From an uncultured Eubacterium sp. (GTDB lineage: Bacteria > Bacillota > Clostridia > Oscillospirales > Acutalibacteraceae), in the NCBI GenBank assembly GCA_902462495.1, contig CABQCC010000062.1, forward strand, positions 1-8,727: DNA of 8,727 nucleotides, written 5' to 3'. Every line of letters starts with the position of its first letter. Position 1 is the first letter of the stretch. The notes under the pieces are model-generated. The model was given only the letters and a program-made list of their open reading frames with translations, was not told the origin of the DNA and made no database searches. Shown here piece by piece: positions 1 through 6,027 of this stretch. A program made the translations under genes and the position numbers.

Positions 1-19
1 CCTACTGAGCTAATGGATC
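1..19 (-). tRNA. partial tRNA (5' part only), probably tRNA-Lys
   Basis: The minus strand from 19 downward begins with a 7-nt acceptor strand GATCCAT, then TA at positions 8-9, the D-stem strand GCTC and the D-loop start AGTAGG. This is the normal layout of a tRNA 5' third. It starts 6 nt after the CCA end of tRNA-Gln, so it belongs to the same operon. The anticodon lies outside the window. Lys is inferred from resemblance of this 5' end to clostridial tRNA-Lys and from the common Firmicutes order Gly-Arg-His-Gln-Lys. Confidence 0.75.
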
Positions 20-25
20 ATATAC

Positions 26-100
26 TGGCTGGGGAGGCGGGATTTGAACCCACGCATGACGGAGTCAAAGTCCGTTGCCTTACCGCTTGGCTACTCCCCA
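26..100 (-). tRNA. tRNA-Gln(TTG)
   Basis: The acceptor strands TGGGGAG and CTCCCCA pair fully. The anticodon stem ACGGA/TCCGT carries the loop CTTTGAC, giving anticodon TTG, which reads CAA. The T-stem GTGGG/CCCGC has one G-T wobble. The discriminator is G (29) and CCA is encoded at 28-26. The U1-A72 first pair is a typical glutamine tRNA feature. It lies 11 nt after tRNA-His. Confidence 0.97.
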
Positions 101-111
101 TTAATAAAAAA

Positions 112-189
112 TGGGGTGGGATATCAGAGTCGAACTGATGACCTCCAGTGCCACAAACTGGCGCCCTAACCAACTAGGCCAATCCCACC
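112..189 (-). tRNA. tRNA-His(GTG)
   Basis: The acceptor GTGGGAT/ATCCCAC is fully paired. The anticodon stem CCAGT/ACTGG holds the loop TTGTGGC, giving anticodon GTG. A genomic G at 189 supplies the extra -1 guanosine, opposite discriminator C at 115, which is the histidine identity element. CCA is encoded at 114-112. A run of six T follows the CCA on the minus strand. Confidence 0.97.
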
Positions 190-211
190 ATATCATGTTG
201 TGACAAAAAAG

Positions 212-288
212 TGGCGCGCTGTGGGGGACTCGAACCTCCGGCCTACTGCTTAGAAGGCAGTTGCTCTATCCAGCTGAGCTAACAGCGC
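212..288 (-). tRNA. tRNA-Arg(TCT)
   Basis: The acceptor GCGCTGT/ACAGCGC is fully paired. The anticodon stem ACTGC/GCAGT carries the loop CTTCTAA, giving anticodon TCT, which reads AGA. The discriminator is G and CCA is encoded at 214-212. One oddity is the T-stem GGAGG/CCCCC, which has an A-C mismatch at its central pair (position 237 against 225). The rest of the molecule looks normal, so it is probably functional. Confidence 0.95.
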
Positions 289-298
289 ATATGATATG

Positions 299-372
299 TG
301 GAGCGGGTGATGGGAATCGAACCCACGCGACCAGCTTGGAAGGCTGGGATTCTACCATTGAACTACACCCGC
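299..372 (-). tRNA. tRNA-Gly(TCC)
   Basis: The acceptor GCGGGTG/CACCCGC is fully paired. The anticodon stem CCAGC/GCTGG holds the loop CTTCCAA, giving anticodon TCC, which reads GGA. The T-stem GTGGG/CCCAT closes with one G-T wobble. The discriminator is T and CCA is encoded at 301-299. It is the first tRNA of the operon, about 10 nt below the predicted transcription start, and is followed by tRNA-Arg after 10 nt. Confidence 0.97.
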
Positions 373-378
373 GTGTCA

Positions 379-409
379 CAACGGTCATTATTATATCTAA
401 TGACCGTTG
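379..409. repeat. perfect 12-bp inverted repeat spanning the tRNA promoter
   Basis: The arms 379-390 and 398-409 are perfect reverse complements, CAACGGTCATTA and TAATGACCGTTG, around a 7-nt centre. The repeat covers the -10 box and most of the spacer of the tRNA promoter. As DNA it could be an operator. As RNA it would form a strong hairpin in transcripts reading out of the clpE-like gene, 29 nt after its stop codon. No T-run follows the hairpin on the minus strand, so it is not a standard intrinsic terminator in that direction. Confidence 0.85.
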
Positions 410-418
410 AAATGTCAA
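390..418 (-). promoter_or_regulatory. consensus sigma-A promoter of the tRNA operon
   Basis: On the minus strand a perfect -35 TTGACA (418-413) is separated by exactly 17 nt from a perfect -10 TATAAT (395-390). Transcription should start near 383, leaving a leader of about 10 nt before the 5' end of tRNA-Gly at 372. A full-consensus promoter is what one expects for a strongly expressed stable-RNA operon. No discriminator experiment or mapped start is available, so the exact start is inferred. Confidence 0.9.
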
Positions 419-437
419 TACTTTTTTAACAAATTTC

Positions 438-2744
438 TTAATTTATTTTTACAGAAATTTCTTCTGCGCCTGTCAAAGTTATCTTTTTAATGTCAATATT
501 GTTGTTGAAAACAATTGCATTTGCAAGTTTTTCCTCAATATCTCGTCTGACAGCATCACGAAGTCCTCTTGCGTTTTTCTTTGAACCGTAAGCCTTTTTT
601 GCAAGATAAACAGGAACACTATCCTCATAAACCAAGTCAATACCCTTGTCTTTTAAACTCGGAACAAGCTCATCAAGCATAATTTTTGCAATCTTTTCGA
701 AATTATCAAAAGTAAGCTTGTTGAAAATCACAATCTCATCAACTCTGCCAAGGAATTCAGGACGTAAAAATCTTTCAAGAGCTTTCATAGTAACTTCACG
801 GTTGATGTCGTCAGCCGATTTTCCGAATCCCATAGTATTTTGGTCGGTTGAACCTGCATTTGAAGTCATAATGATGACAGTATTTTCAAAGTTAACTACC
901 CTGCCCTGTGCGTCAGTAATTCTGCCCTCGTCAAGAATTTGAAGCAAGATATTAAGAACATCCTTATGAGCCTTTTCAATCTCGTCAAAAAGAATAACAC
1001 TATACGGTTTTCTGCGTACTTTTTCGGTAAGCTGACCTGCGTCATCATATCCGACATATCCCGGAGGTGAACCGATAATTCTTGAAACGCTGAATTTTTC
1101 CATAAACTCGCTCATATCAAGGCGAATGAGGTTATCAGGCGAATCAAAAAGAGCATTAGCAAGTTGTTTTACAAGTTCTGTTTTGCCGACACCTGTCGGA
1201 CCGACAAAAATAAACGATTGCGGTCTTTTTTTAGGACTGATTTGAATTCTGCCTCTGCGAACCGCATTTGCAACTTTTTCAATAGCGTCGTCTTGACCGA
1301 CAATATGAGCTTTAAGTTCATTATCCAAAGAAGCAAGTTTGTTAATGTCACCCTGTTCAACTTTTGATGCAGGAATACCCGTCCAAAGTGAGATAACCTT
1401 TGCCAAATCAGCTTCAAGAACTTGATTGTCCTTTGCTTTTTCTTCAACCTCAGGAATTTCGTTATCAATATTAATAAGTTGAGATTTAAGCTTGGAAATA
1501 AGCTCATAGTCAATCTGTTCGCCCTCTTCAGGCTCGGACAACTTATCAATATTATCCATAAGATTATTTTTCTTCTCAATAAGCATTTGATATCTGCTGA
1601 TAGCAGGATTTCGAAGATTTGCACAGGTGCAAGATTCATCCAAAAGGTCAATCGCCTTATCAGGCAAATAACGGTCGGTTACAAATCTTTCACTCATTGT
1701 AACAGCCTTGTATACCAAAGAATCGTTGATTTTTACCTTATGGTAGTCCTCATAATAACTCTTGATACCAAGAAGCATTCTGTAAGCATCGTCAATAGAC
1801 GGTTCTTCAACCTTGATAGGCTGGAATCTTCTTTCGAGTGCTGCATCTTTTTCAATATATTTTCTATATTCATTAAAGGTTGTTGCACCGATAACTTGAA
1901 TTTCGCCTCTTGAAAGTGCAGGCTTCAAGATGTTAGCGGCATTCATTGTACCCTCGCTGTCGCCTGTGCCGACAAGATTGTGAACCTCATCGATAAAGAG
2001 AATAATGTTTCCCTCGTGTTTAACCTCATCAACAAGTCCTTTAATTCTGCCCTCAAACTGACCTCTGAATTGAGTTCCCGCAACAAGAGCTGTAAGGTCA
2101 AGAAGATAAATTTCTTTGTTCATAAGTCTTGCAGGAACTTCACCTTTGGCAATTTTTATTGCAAGACCCTCGGCAATGGCAGTTTTACCAACGCCCGGCT
2201 CACCGATAAGACAAGGATTGTTCTTGGTTCTTCTGCAAAGAATTTGAACAGCACGCTCAATCTCACTTTCTCTGCCGATAATGTTATCTATTCCGCCTTT
2301 TTTAGCCTTTTCGGTAAGATTGTTGCAGTAGTTATTTAAAAACTTTCTTGATTCGTCCTGTGACCTTTTATGGTTTCTTTTACCTTTTTTCTTTGGCTCT
2401 TCGGTTGATGACTCCGAACCGCCCATAATATTACTCATCATTTCTGAAAAAGGCATTGTTTGAGCACCGTCGGCATTTTCGGAATTGAACATTGCTCCGA
2501 TGTCACCGAAGTCGAAATCGTCCATATTTTCCATAAACATACCCATTTGCTCGCTTGCCTGCTCAAGTTCGTCCTCGCTGATACCCATTTTTTCCATAAG
2601 ACCCTGAATAGGTCCCATATCGACATTCAGTTCTTTGGCACACTTGTAGCAAAGCCCCTCAGGCTTCATAACGCCGTCTTCCATTTTTTGAATAAACACA
2701 ATAGCAGGTCTTTCACCGCATCGTGTACACATTGGTTGTTTCAT
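438..2744 (-). CDS. clpE: ClpE-like AAA+ unfoldase with N-terminal zinc finger
   Basis: This is an ATP-dependent HSP100 chaperone predicted to unfold substrates and feed them to ClpP in the cytoplasm. Of 768 residues, 1-40 form a four-cysteine zinc finger (C6, C9, C32, C35) in place of the paired Clp-N repeats of ClpC, which favours ClpE. Residues 41-115 are an acidic, Met-rich linker and 118-128 a basic patch. The first AAA module has Walker A GEPGVGKT (181-188), Walker B ending in IDE (251-253) and the arginine pair ERRF (304-307). A short coiled-coil middle domain covers about 380-445. The second module has Walker A GPTGVGKT (515-522), the pore motif GYVGYDD (562-568), Walker B ILFDE (584-588) and sensor-2 GLRD (727-730). 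MGF (638-640) matches the ClpP-docking tripeptide. The start ATG follows AGGAGA (2761-2756) by 11 nt. The gene lies 21 nt after the pgsA-like gene and is last in the operon. No CtsR or CIRCE operator was seen beside it. ClpC with an exchanged N-domain is the alternative name. Confidence 0.93.
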   Translation of the reverse strand: MKQPMCTRCGERPAIVFIQKMEDGVMKPEGLCYKCAKELNVDMGPIQGLMEKMGISEDELEQASEQMGMFMENMDDFDFGDIGAMFNSENADGAQTMPFSEMMSNIMGGSESSTEEPKKKGKRNHKRSQDESRKFLNNYCNNLTEKAKKGGIDNIIGRESEIERAVQILCRRTKNNPCLIGEPGVGKTAIAEGLAIKIAKGEVPARLMNKEIYLLDLTALVAGTQFRGQFEGRIKGLVDEVKHEGNIILFIDEVHNLVGTGDSEGTMNAANILKPALSRGEIQVIGATTFNEYRKYIEKDAALERRFQPIKVEEPSIDDAYRMLLGIKSYYEDYHKVKINDSLVYKAVTMSERFVTDRYLPDKAIDLLDESCTCANLRNPAISRYQMLIEKKNNLMDNIDKLSEPEEGEQIDYELISKLKSQLINIDNEIPEVEEKAKDNQVLEADLAKVISLWTGIPASKVEQGDINKLASLDNELKAHIVGQDDAIEKVANAVRRGRIQISPKKRPQSFIFVGPTGVGKTELVKQLANALFDSPDNLIRLDMSEFMEKFSVSRIIGSPPGYVGYDDAGQLTEKVRRKPYSVILFDEIEKAHKDVLNILLQILDEGRITDAQGRVVNFENTVIIMTSNAGSTDQNTMGFGKSADDINREVTMKALERFLRPEFLGRVDEIVIFNKLTFDNFEKIAKIMLDELVPSLKDKGIDLVYEDSVPVYLAKKAYGSKKNARGLRDAVRRDIEEKLANAIVFNNNIDIKKITLTGAEEISVKIN

Positions 2745-2765
2745 TCGATATATAATCTCCTAAAG

Positions 2766-3392
2766 TTATTTGTTTGATTTATTCTCCTTGATTTGCTTAA
2801 TAAAGCCCGGAGCGTAGCCGAACAAAGACACAAATGCAAGAATAACAGATATAATTACCATACCGTAGATGACAGGTGTAGGCAAAGCCTTGAAGAACCA
2901 ATGACCCACCAAAGCACCGTTTGGACCGACGGCAATAATGGCAATCATAAATACATAGAATACAGTTGTTGCAACCTTGCCCCACATTTCTGCCGCAACA
3001 GGACGCAAGCCTTTTGCAAGAAGCAAACCGCCGCCGATAACCATAATAAGTTCTTTAGCGATAAACAAGAACAACAAGTATTTAAGCGGACCGTCAAACG
3101 ACCAAAACTTAAAAATCAAAATGATAACAATTGCAACCTGTGAGAGCTTGTCGGCAATCGGGTCAAGGATTTTGCCAAGGTTAGAAACCATATTGTACTT
3201 TCTTGCGATTTTGCCGTCAATCAAGTCGGTTAAAGCTGCAATAATCATAAGTACAAATGCAGGTATGTATTTTTCTTTTATAAAAAGAATTGAAAAAACA
3301 GGAATAAGAGCAATTCTCAAAAAGCTCAACCAGTTTGGAATAGTGTTCCAATTTTCAAATAAATCATTTACATTCTTTTTAAATTTGCTCAT
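2766..3392 (-). CDS. pgsA: CDP-diacylglycerol-glycerol-3-phosphate 3-phosphatidyltransferase (PgsA-like)
   Basis: This is a membrane enzyme of the CDP-alcohol phosphatidyltransferase family. It is predicted to join CDP-diacylglycerol and glycerol-3-phosphate to give phosphatidylglycerol phosphate, the committed step to phosphatidylglycerol. The family signature is complete: D56, D59, G60, A63, R64, G73, D77 and D81, in the spacing DxxDGxxAR-x8-GxxxDxxxD. The N-terminal IPNWLSFLRI (18-27) is the usual PgsA entry helix. Hydrophobic segments lie near 25-55, 85-97, 105-125, 142-155 and 172-192. At 208 aa it is slightly longer than many PgsA proteins. The start ATG follows GGAGG (3404-3400) by 7 nt and overlaps the cvpA-like stop as ATGA. 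A clostridial cardiolipin synthase of the same CDP-alcohol family is the main alternative; the sequence alone cannot settle the acceptor alcohol. Confidence 0.88.
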   Translation of the reverse strand: MSKFKKNVNDLFENWNTIPNWLSFLRIALIPVFSILFIKEKYIPAFVLMIIAALTDLIDGKIARKYNMVSNLGKILDPIADKLSQVAIVIILIFKFWSFDGPLKYLLFLFIAKELIMVIGGGLLLAKGLRPVAAEMWGKVATTVFYVFMIAIIAVGPNGALVGHWFFKALPTPVIYGMVIISVILAFVSLFGYAPGFIKQIKENKSNK

Positions 3393-4114
3393 ATAATTCC
3401 CTCCGTAATCACATTAAATGGATTATAGTTGAGTAACAGTTGATAAAGCTGACTGTTGGCAGCAGTTTGTAAAAATTGATTGTCGGCTATATTCGGCACG
3501 CCCAAAAGACTTGTAACGGCACTTACAAAAACAAATACAACAAGGGCACCTTTAAGGAGTCCGAACACAAAGCCTATCAGTCTGTCTGTAAAAACAACAA
3601 AGCTTTTTTTATTTTTTTCTTTTCTCTTTTGTTTATTCTTCCTTCTTATGTGCCCTATGACAGCACCTGTTATGCCAAAGAACAAAGCAAAGACAACAAC
3701 AAAAATAATTACTTTCAGAAGTATTATTATAACAGGTTCGAAAACTTCATTTGTTATATTTTGGGAAATATTGTTTGAAGAAAGTTTTAACGAAGTTATA
3801 TCTATGTTATTTTTAACAATGTTAGGCAGGCTGTTAATAAAGCCGTTAAAATTGTCCATAATCTCATCTATATTGGACGAGGTTACGATTTTTTGGTTAA
3901 CGGTATCAAGCACCCGTTCTTTCAAATAATTGTCGTAAATCGGCTGTGGCAACCTATCTGCAGAAATTACACAGGCAGAAAAGCCAACCACATATCTTAT
4001 AAAATTTACAAGAGTAATAAAAATACCCTTATTCAAGCCGACAAATCCAAAGAACAGAAACACACCGACAATAATCAAATCAACATAGTTAACCGTATAA
4101 TTAAATATCGTCAC
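3389..4114 (-). CDS. CvpA-family integral membrane protein
   Basis: At 241 aa this has the CvpA (colicin V production) layout. The N-terminal segment YVDLIIVGVFLFFGFVGLNKG (about 10-30) matches the family opening NxxD...G...G. A second helix spans about 31-52, a hydrophilic loop about 53-122, a third helix about 126-155, a very basic loop (157-170, mostly K and R) and a fourth helix about 176-204. The basic loop suggests a cytoplasmic connection. The family is tied to envelope integrity in various bacteria, but the molecular role is unsettled and nothing here suggests a colicin. The start is GTG. Only 1 nt separates it from the upstream stop, and the stop overlaps pgsA by 4 nt, so translation is probably coupled at both ends. 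Confidence 0.8.
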   Translation of the reverse strand: MTIFNYTVNYVDLIIVGVFLFFGFVGLNKGIFITLVNFIRYVVGFSACVISADRLPQPIYDNYLKERVLDTVNQKIVTSSNIDEIMDNFNGFINSLPNIVKNNIDITSLKLSSNNISQNITNEVFEPVIIILLKVIIFVVVFALFFGITGAVIGHIRRKNKQKRKEKNKKSFVVFTDRLIGFVFGLLKGALVVFVFVSAVTSLLGVPNIADNQFLQTAANSQLYQLLLNYNPFNVITEGII

Positions 4115-4128
4115 TTTATTTATCCTTC
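4112..4128 (-). promoter_or_regulatory. ribosome binding site fixing a GTG start for the cvpA-like gene
   Basis: GAAGGA (4128-4123, minus strand) lies 8 nt before the GTG at 4114-4112. The site is inside the last codons of the upstream gene, whose TAA is at 4118-4116. No ATG lies nearby in this frame at the beginning of the CvpA homology, so GTG is the best start. Confidence 0.8.
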
Positions 4129-5294
4129 TTTATTACATCAATACATTGACCATACTGAACATAAACCCTTGATGACAGGGTGTAAGCGCTGTTTACCGAA
4201 CTGTCACACTTTACGGAATATTTAAGTTCACCGCTTGTCAACGAATAAACAGAAACTTTATTATGAAACAGCACAGTTATTTCGTTTGAACTTGATGTTA
4301 CGCCTCTTGAAGCGGATTTCAGCGGAATACTTGTTTTTACTTTTCCGGTTGCTTTCACCAAATCGAGCTTAGATTTTGATGAGTTTGAAAAATAGCTGTA
4401 ATTAATCAAAAGTTCATTTGATGAAGTGTAGCAATAGTTCACGGTGGAAATACTGCCCTGCTTAAATATATATTCAGCATTTTTGCACGATTTCACTAAC
4501 GACAGAAAATCACTGCCGACAATATACAAATTGTTTGAGTTTGTAAAGTGCAAATCAAGAATATCGGTTTTTTTGAATTCTTTTTCAAAAATCATTTCTT
4601 GATTTGAAACATTGAGAATGTGAACCGTTGACGACAAGAATGCGCCTTTTGAATTAACACTTGTAAAAGCAATTTTTGAAGCGTTTGAATTCACCGCAAG
4701 AGATGTCACATATCCGTCATTAACTTCATATTCAAGCTTTTTCTGTTCCTTTTTATCAATAACAACAATCTTTGACTTTGCATCATCACAAAAAACAGAA
4801 TAAACGATTGTTCCGTTTTTTGCAACAACAGCTGTGATAAGATTGCGGTCGAGCGTTTTTTCAAACAAATTTTCATAATTGGTGTCAAGCTTGAATCTTG
4901 TGCCGCCACGGTCAAAAAGGCAAGTATAATTGCCGTCTGATTTGAGCACGGGCGATGCATATCCGTGGTCAAATTTGTACCCGGTATTGCCTGATGATGG
5001 GTCAATAGACACAACACTTGTATCGGTCAAAGCATACAGTTTTCCGTTTACCAACTGCATATCGGCATCCTTGCGAACCTCAACCGAATACGGATATGTA
5101 TTATTGTCAACCGAACTTGAAATATTTGAAGAATCGACCTTGTTCTTCATATCCGCAAAATCGATTTCACAAACTTTAAGTGCAATCAAAAGCACAACAA
5201 GAACAGCCAAAACAATCCAAATGATTTTTTTGATTTTTTTATCTTTCAGCTTTTTTCTTTCTATTCTCTGATTTTCTCTTTCATTACTTGGCAT
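4116..5294 (-). CDS. single-pass membrane-anchored protein with predicted beta-propeller-like outer domain (possible DUF5711)
   Basis: I do not recognise a characterised function. The 392-aa protein opens with a highly charged cytoplasmic tail (residues 1-23, rich in K, R and E). One strong membrane helix follows (about 24-40), with no signal-peptidase motif evident, so it should be an N-in, C-out anchor. A Ser/Asn-rich spacer (50-66) leads to about 320 residues of alternating beta-type sequence. Repeated pieces such as GKLYALTDTSVVSIDPSSG (84-102) and NKVSVYSLTSGELKYSV (345-361) resemble blades of PQQ-like or WD40-like propellers. Family DUF5711, found in Clostridia, is a tentative match from memory. 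AAGGTG (5307-5302) precedes the ATG by 7 nt, and the start overlaps truA by 11 nt. The tight link to the CvpA-like gene suggests the two may act together in the envelope, which is inference. Confidence 0.72.
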   Translation of the reverse strand: MPSNERENQRIERKKLKDKKIKKIIWIVLAVLVVLLIALKVCEIDFADMKNKVDSSNISSSVDNNTYPYSVEVRKDADMQLVNGKLYALTDTSVVSIDPSSGNTGYKFDHGYASPVLKSDGNYTCLFDRGGTRFKLDTNYENLFEKTLDRNLITAVVAKNGTIVYSVFCDDAKSKIVVIDKKEQKKLEYEVNDGYVTSLAVNSNASKIAFTSVNSKGAFLSSTVHILNVSNQEMIFEKEFKKTDILDLHFTNSNNLYIVGSDFLSLVKSCKNAEYIFKQGSISTVNYCYTSSNELLINYSYFSNSSKSKLDLVKATGKVKTSIPLKSASRGVTSSSNEITVLFHNKVSVYSLTSGELKYSVKCDSSVNSAYTLSSRVYVQYGQCIDVIKKDK

Positions 5295-6027
5295 AATAAT
5301 TCACCTTATTTAAGTAAAGACCCTGTGGCGGAGCGGTTTTTCCTGCCCTTCGCCTGTCTTTTGAAAGAATTATATCTTTCAGCTCGCCGCTTTTAATTTT
5401 TCCCTCGTTAACAAAAAGCAATGTGCCAACCATAATTCTGACCATATTATATAAAAATCCGTTACCGCAAACCTTGAAGAAAACGAAATCATCCTCACGC
5501 CAAACTTTGCAAGAATAAATTTCTCTGACAGAATCCTCAACATCGGATTTAATGCTGCAAAAGCCCGAGTAATCATACTTGCCGACAAAAGCCTGAGCCT
5601 CTTTATTCAAGTATTCGGCGTCTAAATTCCATCTGTACCACAAAGCATATTTTGCAAAAAACGGATTGCGATATTTTCCGTTATAAATTTTATACACATA
5701 TTCCTTTGATTCACAGCTGTATCGAGGGTGAAAATCAAGGCTGACTTCCTCACAATCATAAGCTGCAATATCATCGGGTAAATATGTGTTGAGTGCCAAA
5801 ACAACGCTCTCGTTGGGAATATTCATATCCGTGTCAAACGATATGCAGTACATATTTGCGTGCACTCCGCTGTCTGTACGACTGCAACCCTTGACATCAA
5901 GCCTTTGATTAAACACCTTTTCAACAGTGTTTTGAAACACCTCTTGAACCGTCACGGCATTGTTTTGAACCTGATAGCCGTGATAATTCGAGCCGTCATA
6001 TCTGATTGTTACAAGTAATCTTCTCAT
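5284..6027 (-). CDS. truA: tRNA pseudouridine(38-40) synthase TruA
   Basis: TruA isomerises uridines 38, 39 and 40 in the anticodon stem of many tRNAs to pseudouridine, acting in the cytoplasm without a cofactor. The 247-aa length is standard. The catalytic motif GCSRTDSGVHA (47-57) carries the nucleophile D52. Other family blocks are the opening RYDGSNYHGYQ (9-19), the GKYDYSGFCS region (about 149-158), GNGFLYNMVRIMVGTLL (about 189-205) and the closing AGKTAPPQGLYL. It sits directly after ecfT, as in Bacillus subtilis. The ATG overlaps the ecfT stop as ATGA. Its own Shine-Dalgarno is weak (GAGTAAAG), so translation probably depends on coupling to ecfT. Confidence 0.97.
   Translation of the reverse strand: MRRLLVTIRYDGSNYHGYQVQNNAVTVQEVFQNTVEKVFNQRLDVKGCSRTDSGVHANMYCISFDTDMNIPNESVVLALNTYLPDDIAAYDCEEVSLDFHPRYSCESKEYVYKIYNGKYRNPFFAKYALWYRWNLDAEYLNKEAQAFVGKYDYSGFCSIKSDVEDSVREIYSCKVWREDDFVFFKVCGNGFLYNMVRIMVGTLLFVNEGKIKSGELKDIILSKDRRRAGKTAPPQGLYLNKVNYYAK

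Noticed and set aside
379..409. Intrinsic terminator for the clpE-like gene
   Set aside because: The 12-bp stem is strong, but on the transcribed strand it is followed by TGTGACAC and then tRNA-Gly, with no U-tract. It also overlaps a consensus promoter, so I list it as an inverted repeat only.
1422..1913. Plus-strand open frame of about 160 codons inside the clpE-like gene
   Set aside because: It lies fully antisense to conserved AAA+ coding sequence, has no family resemblance and looks like a composition shadow. The other plus-strand frames at 646-942, 1980-2339, 3480-3929 and 4930-5271 were dismissed for the same reason.
438..2744. ClpB disaggregase
   Set aside because: The middle domain is far too short for the ClpB propeller-like coiled coil, and an MGF ClpP-docking tripeptide is present.
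3389..4114. Colicin/bacteriocin production gene
   Set aside because: The CvpA family name is historical. There is no bacteriocin peptide, immunity gene or dedicated exporter in the window, and the neighbours are housekeeping genes.
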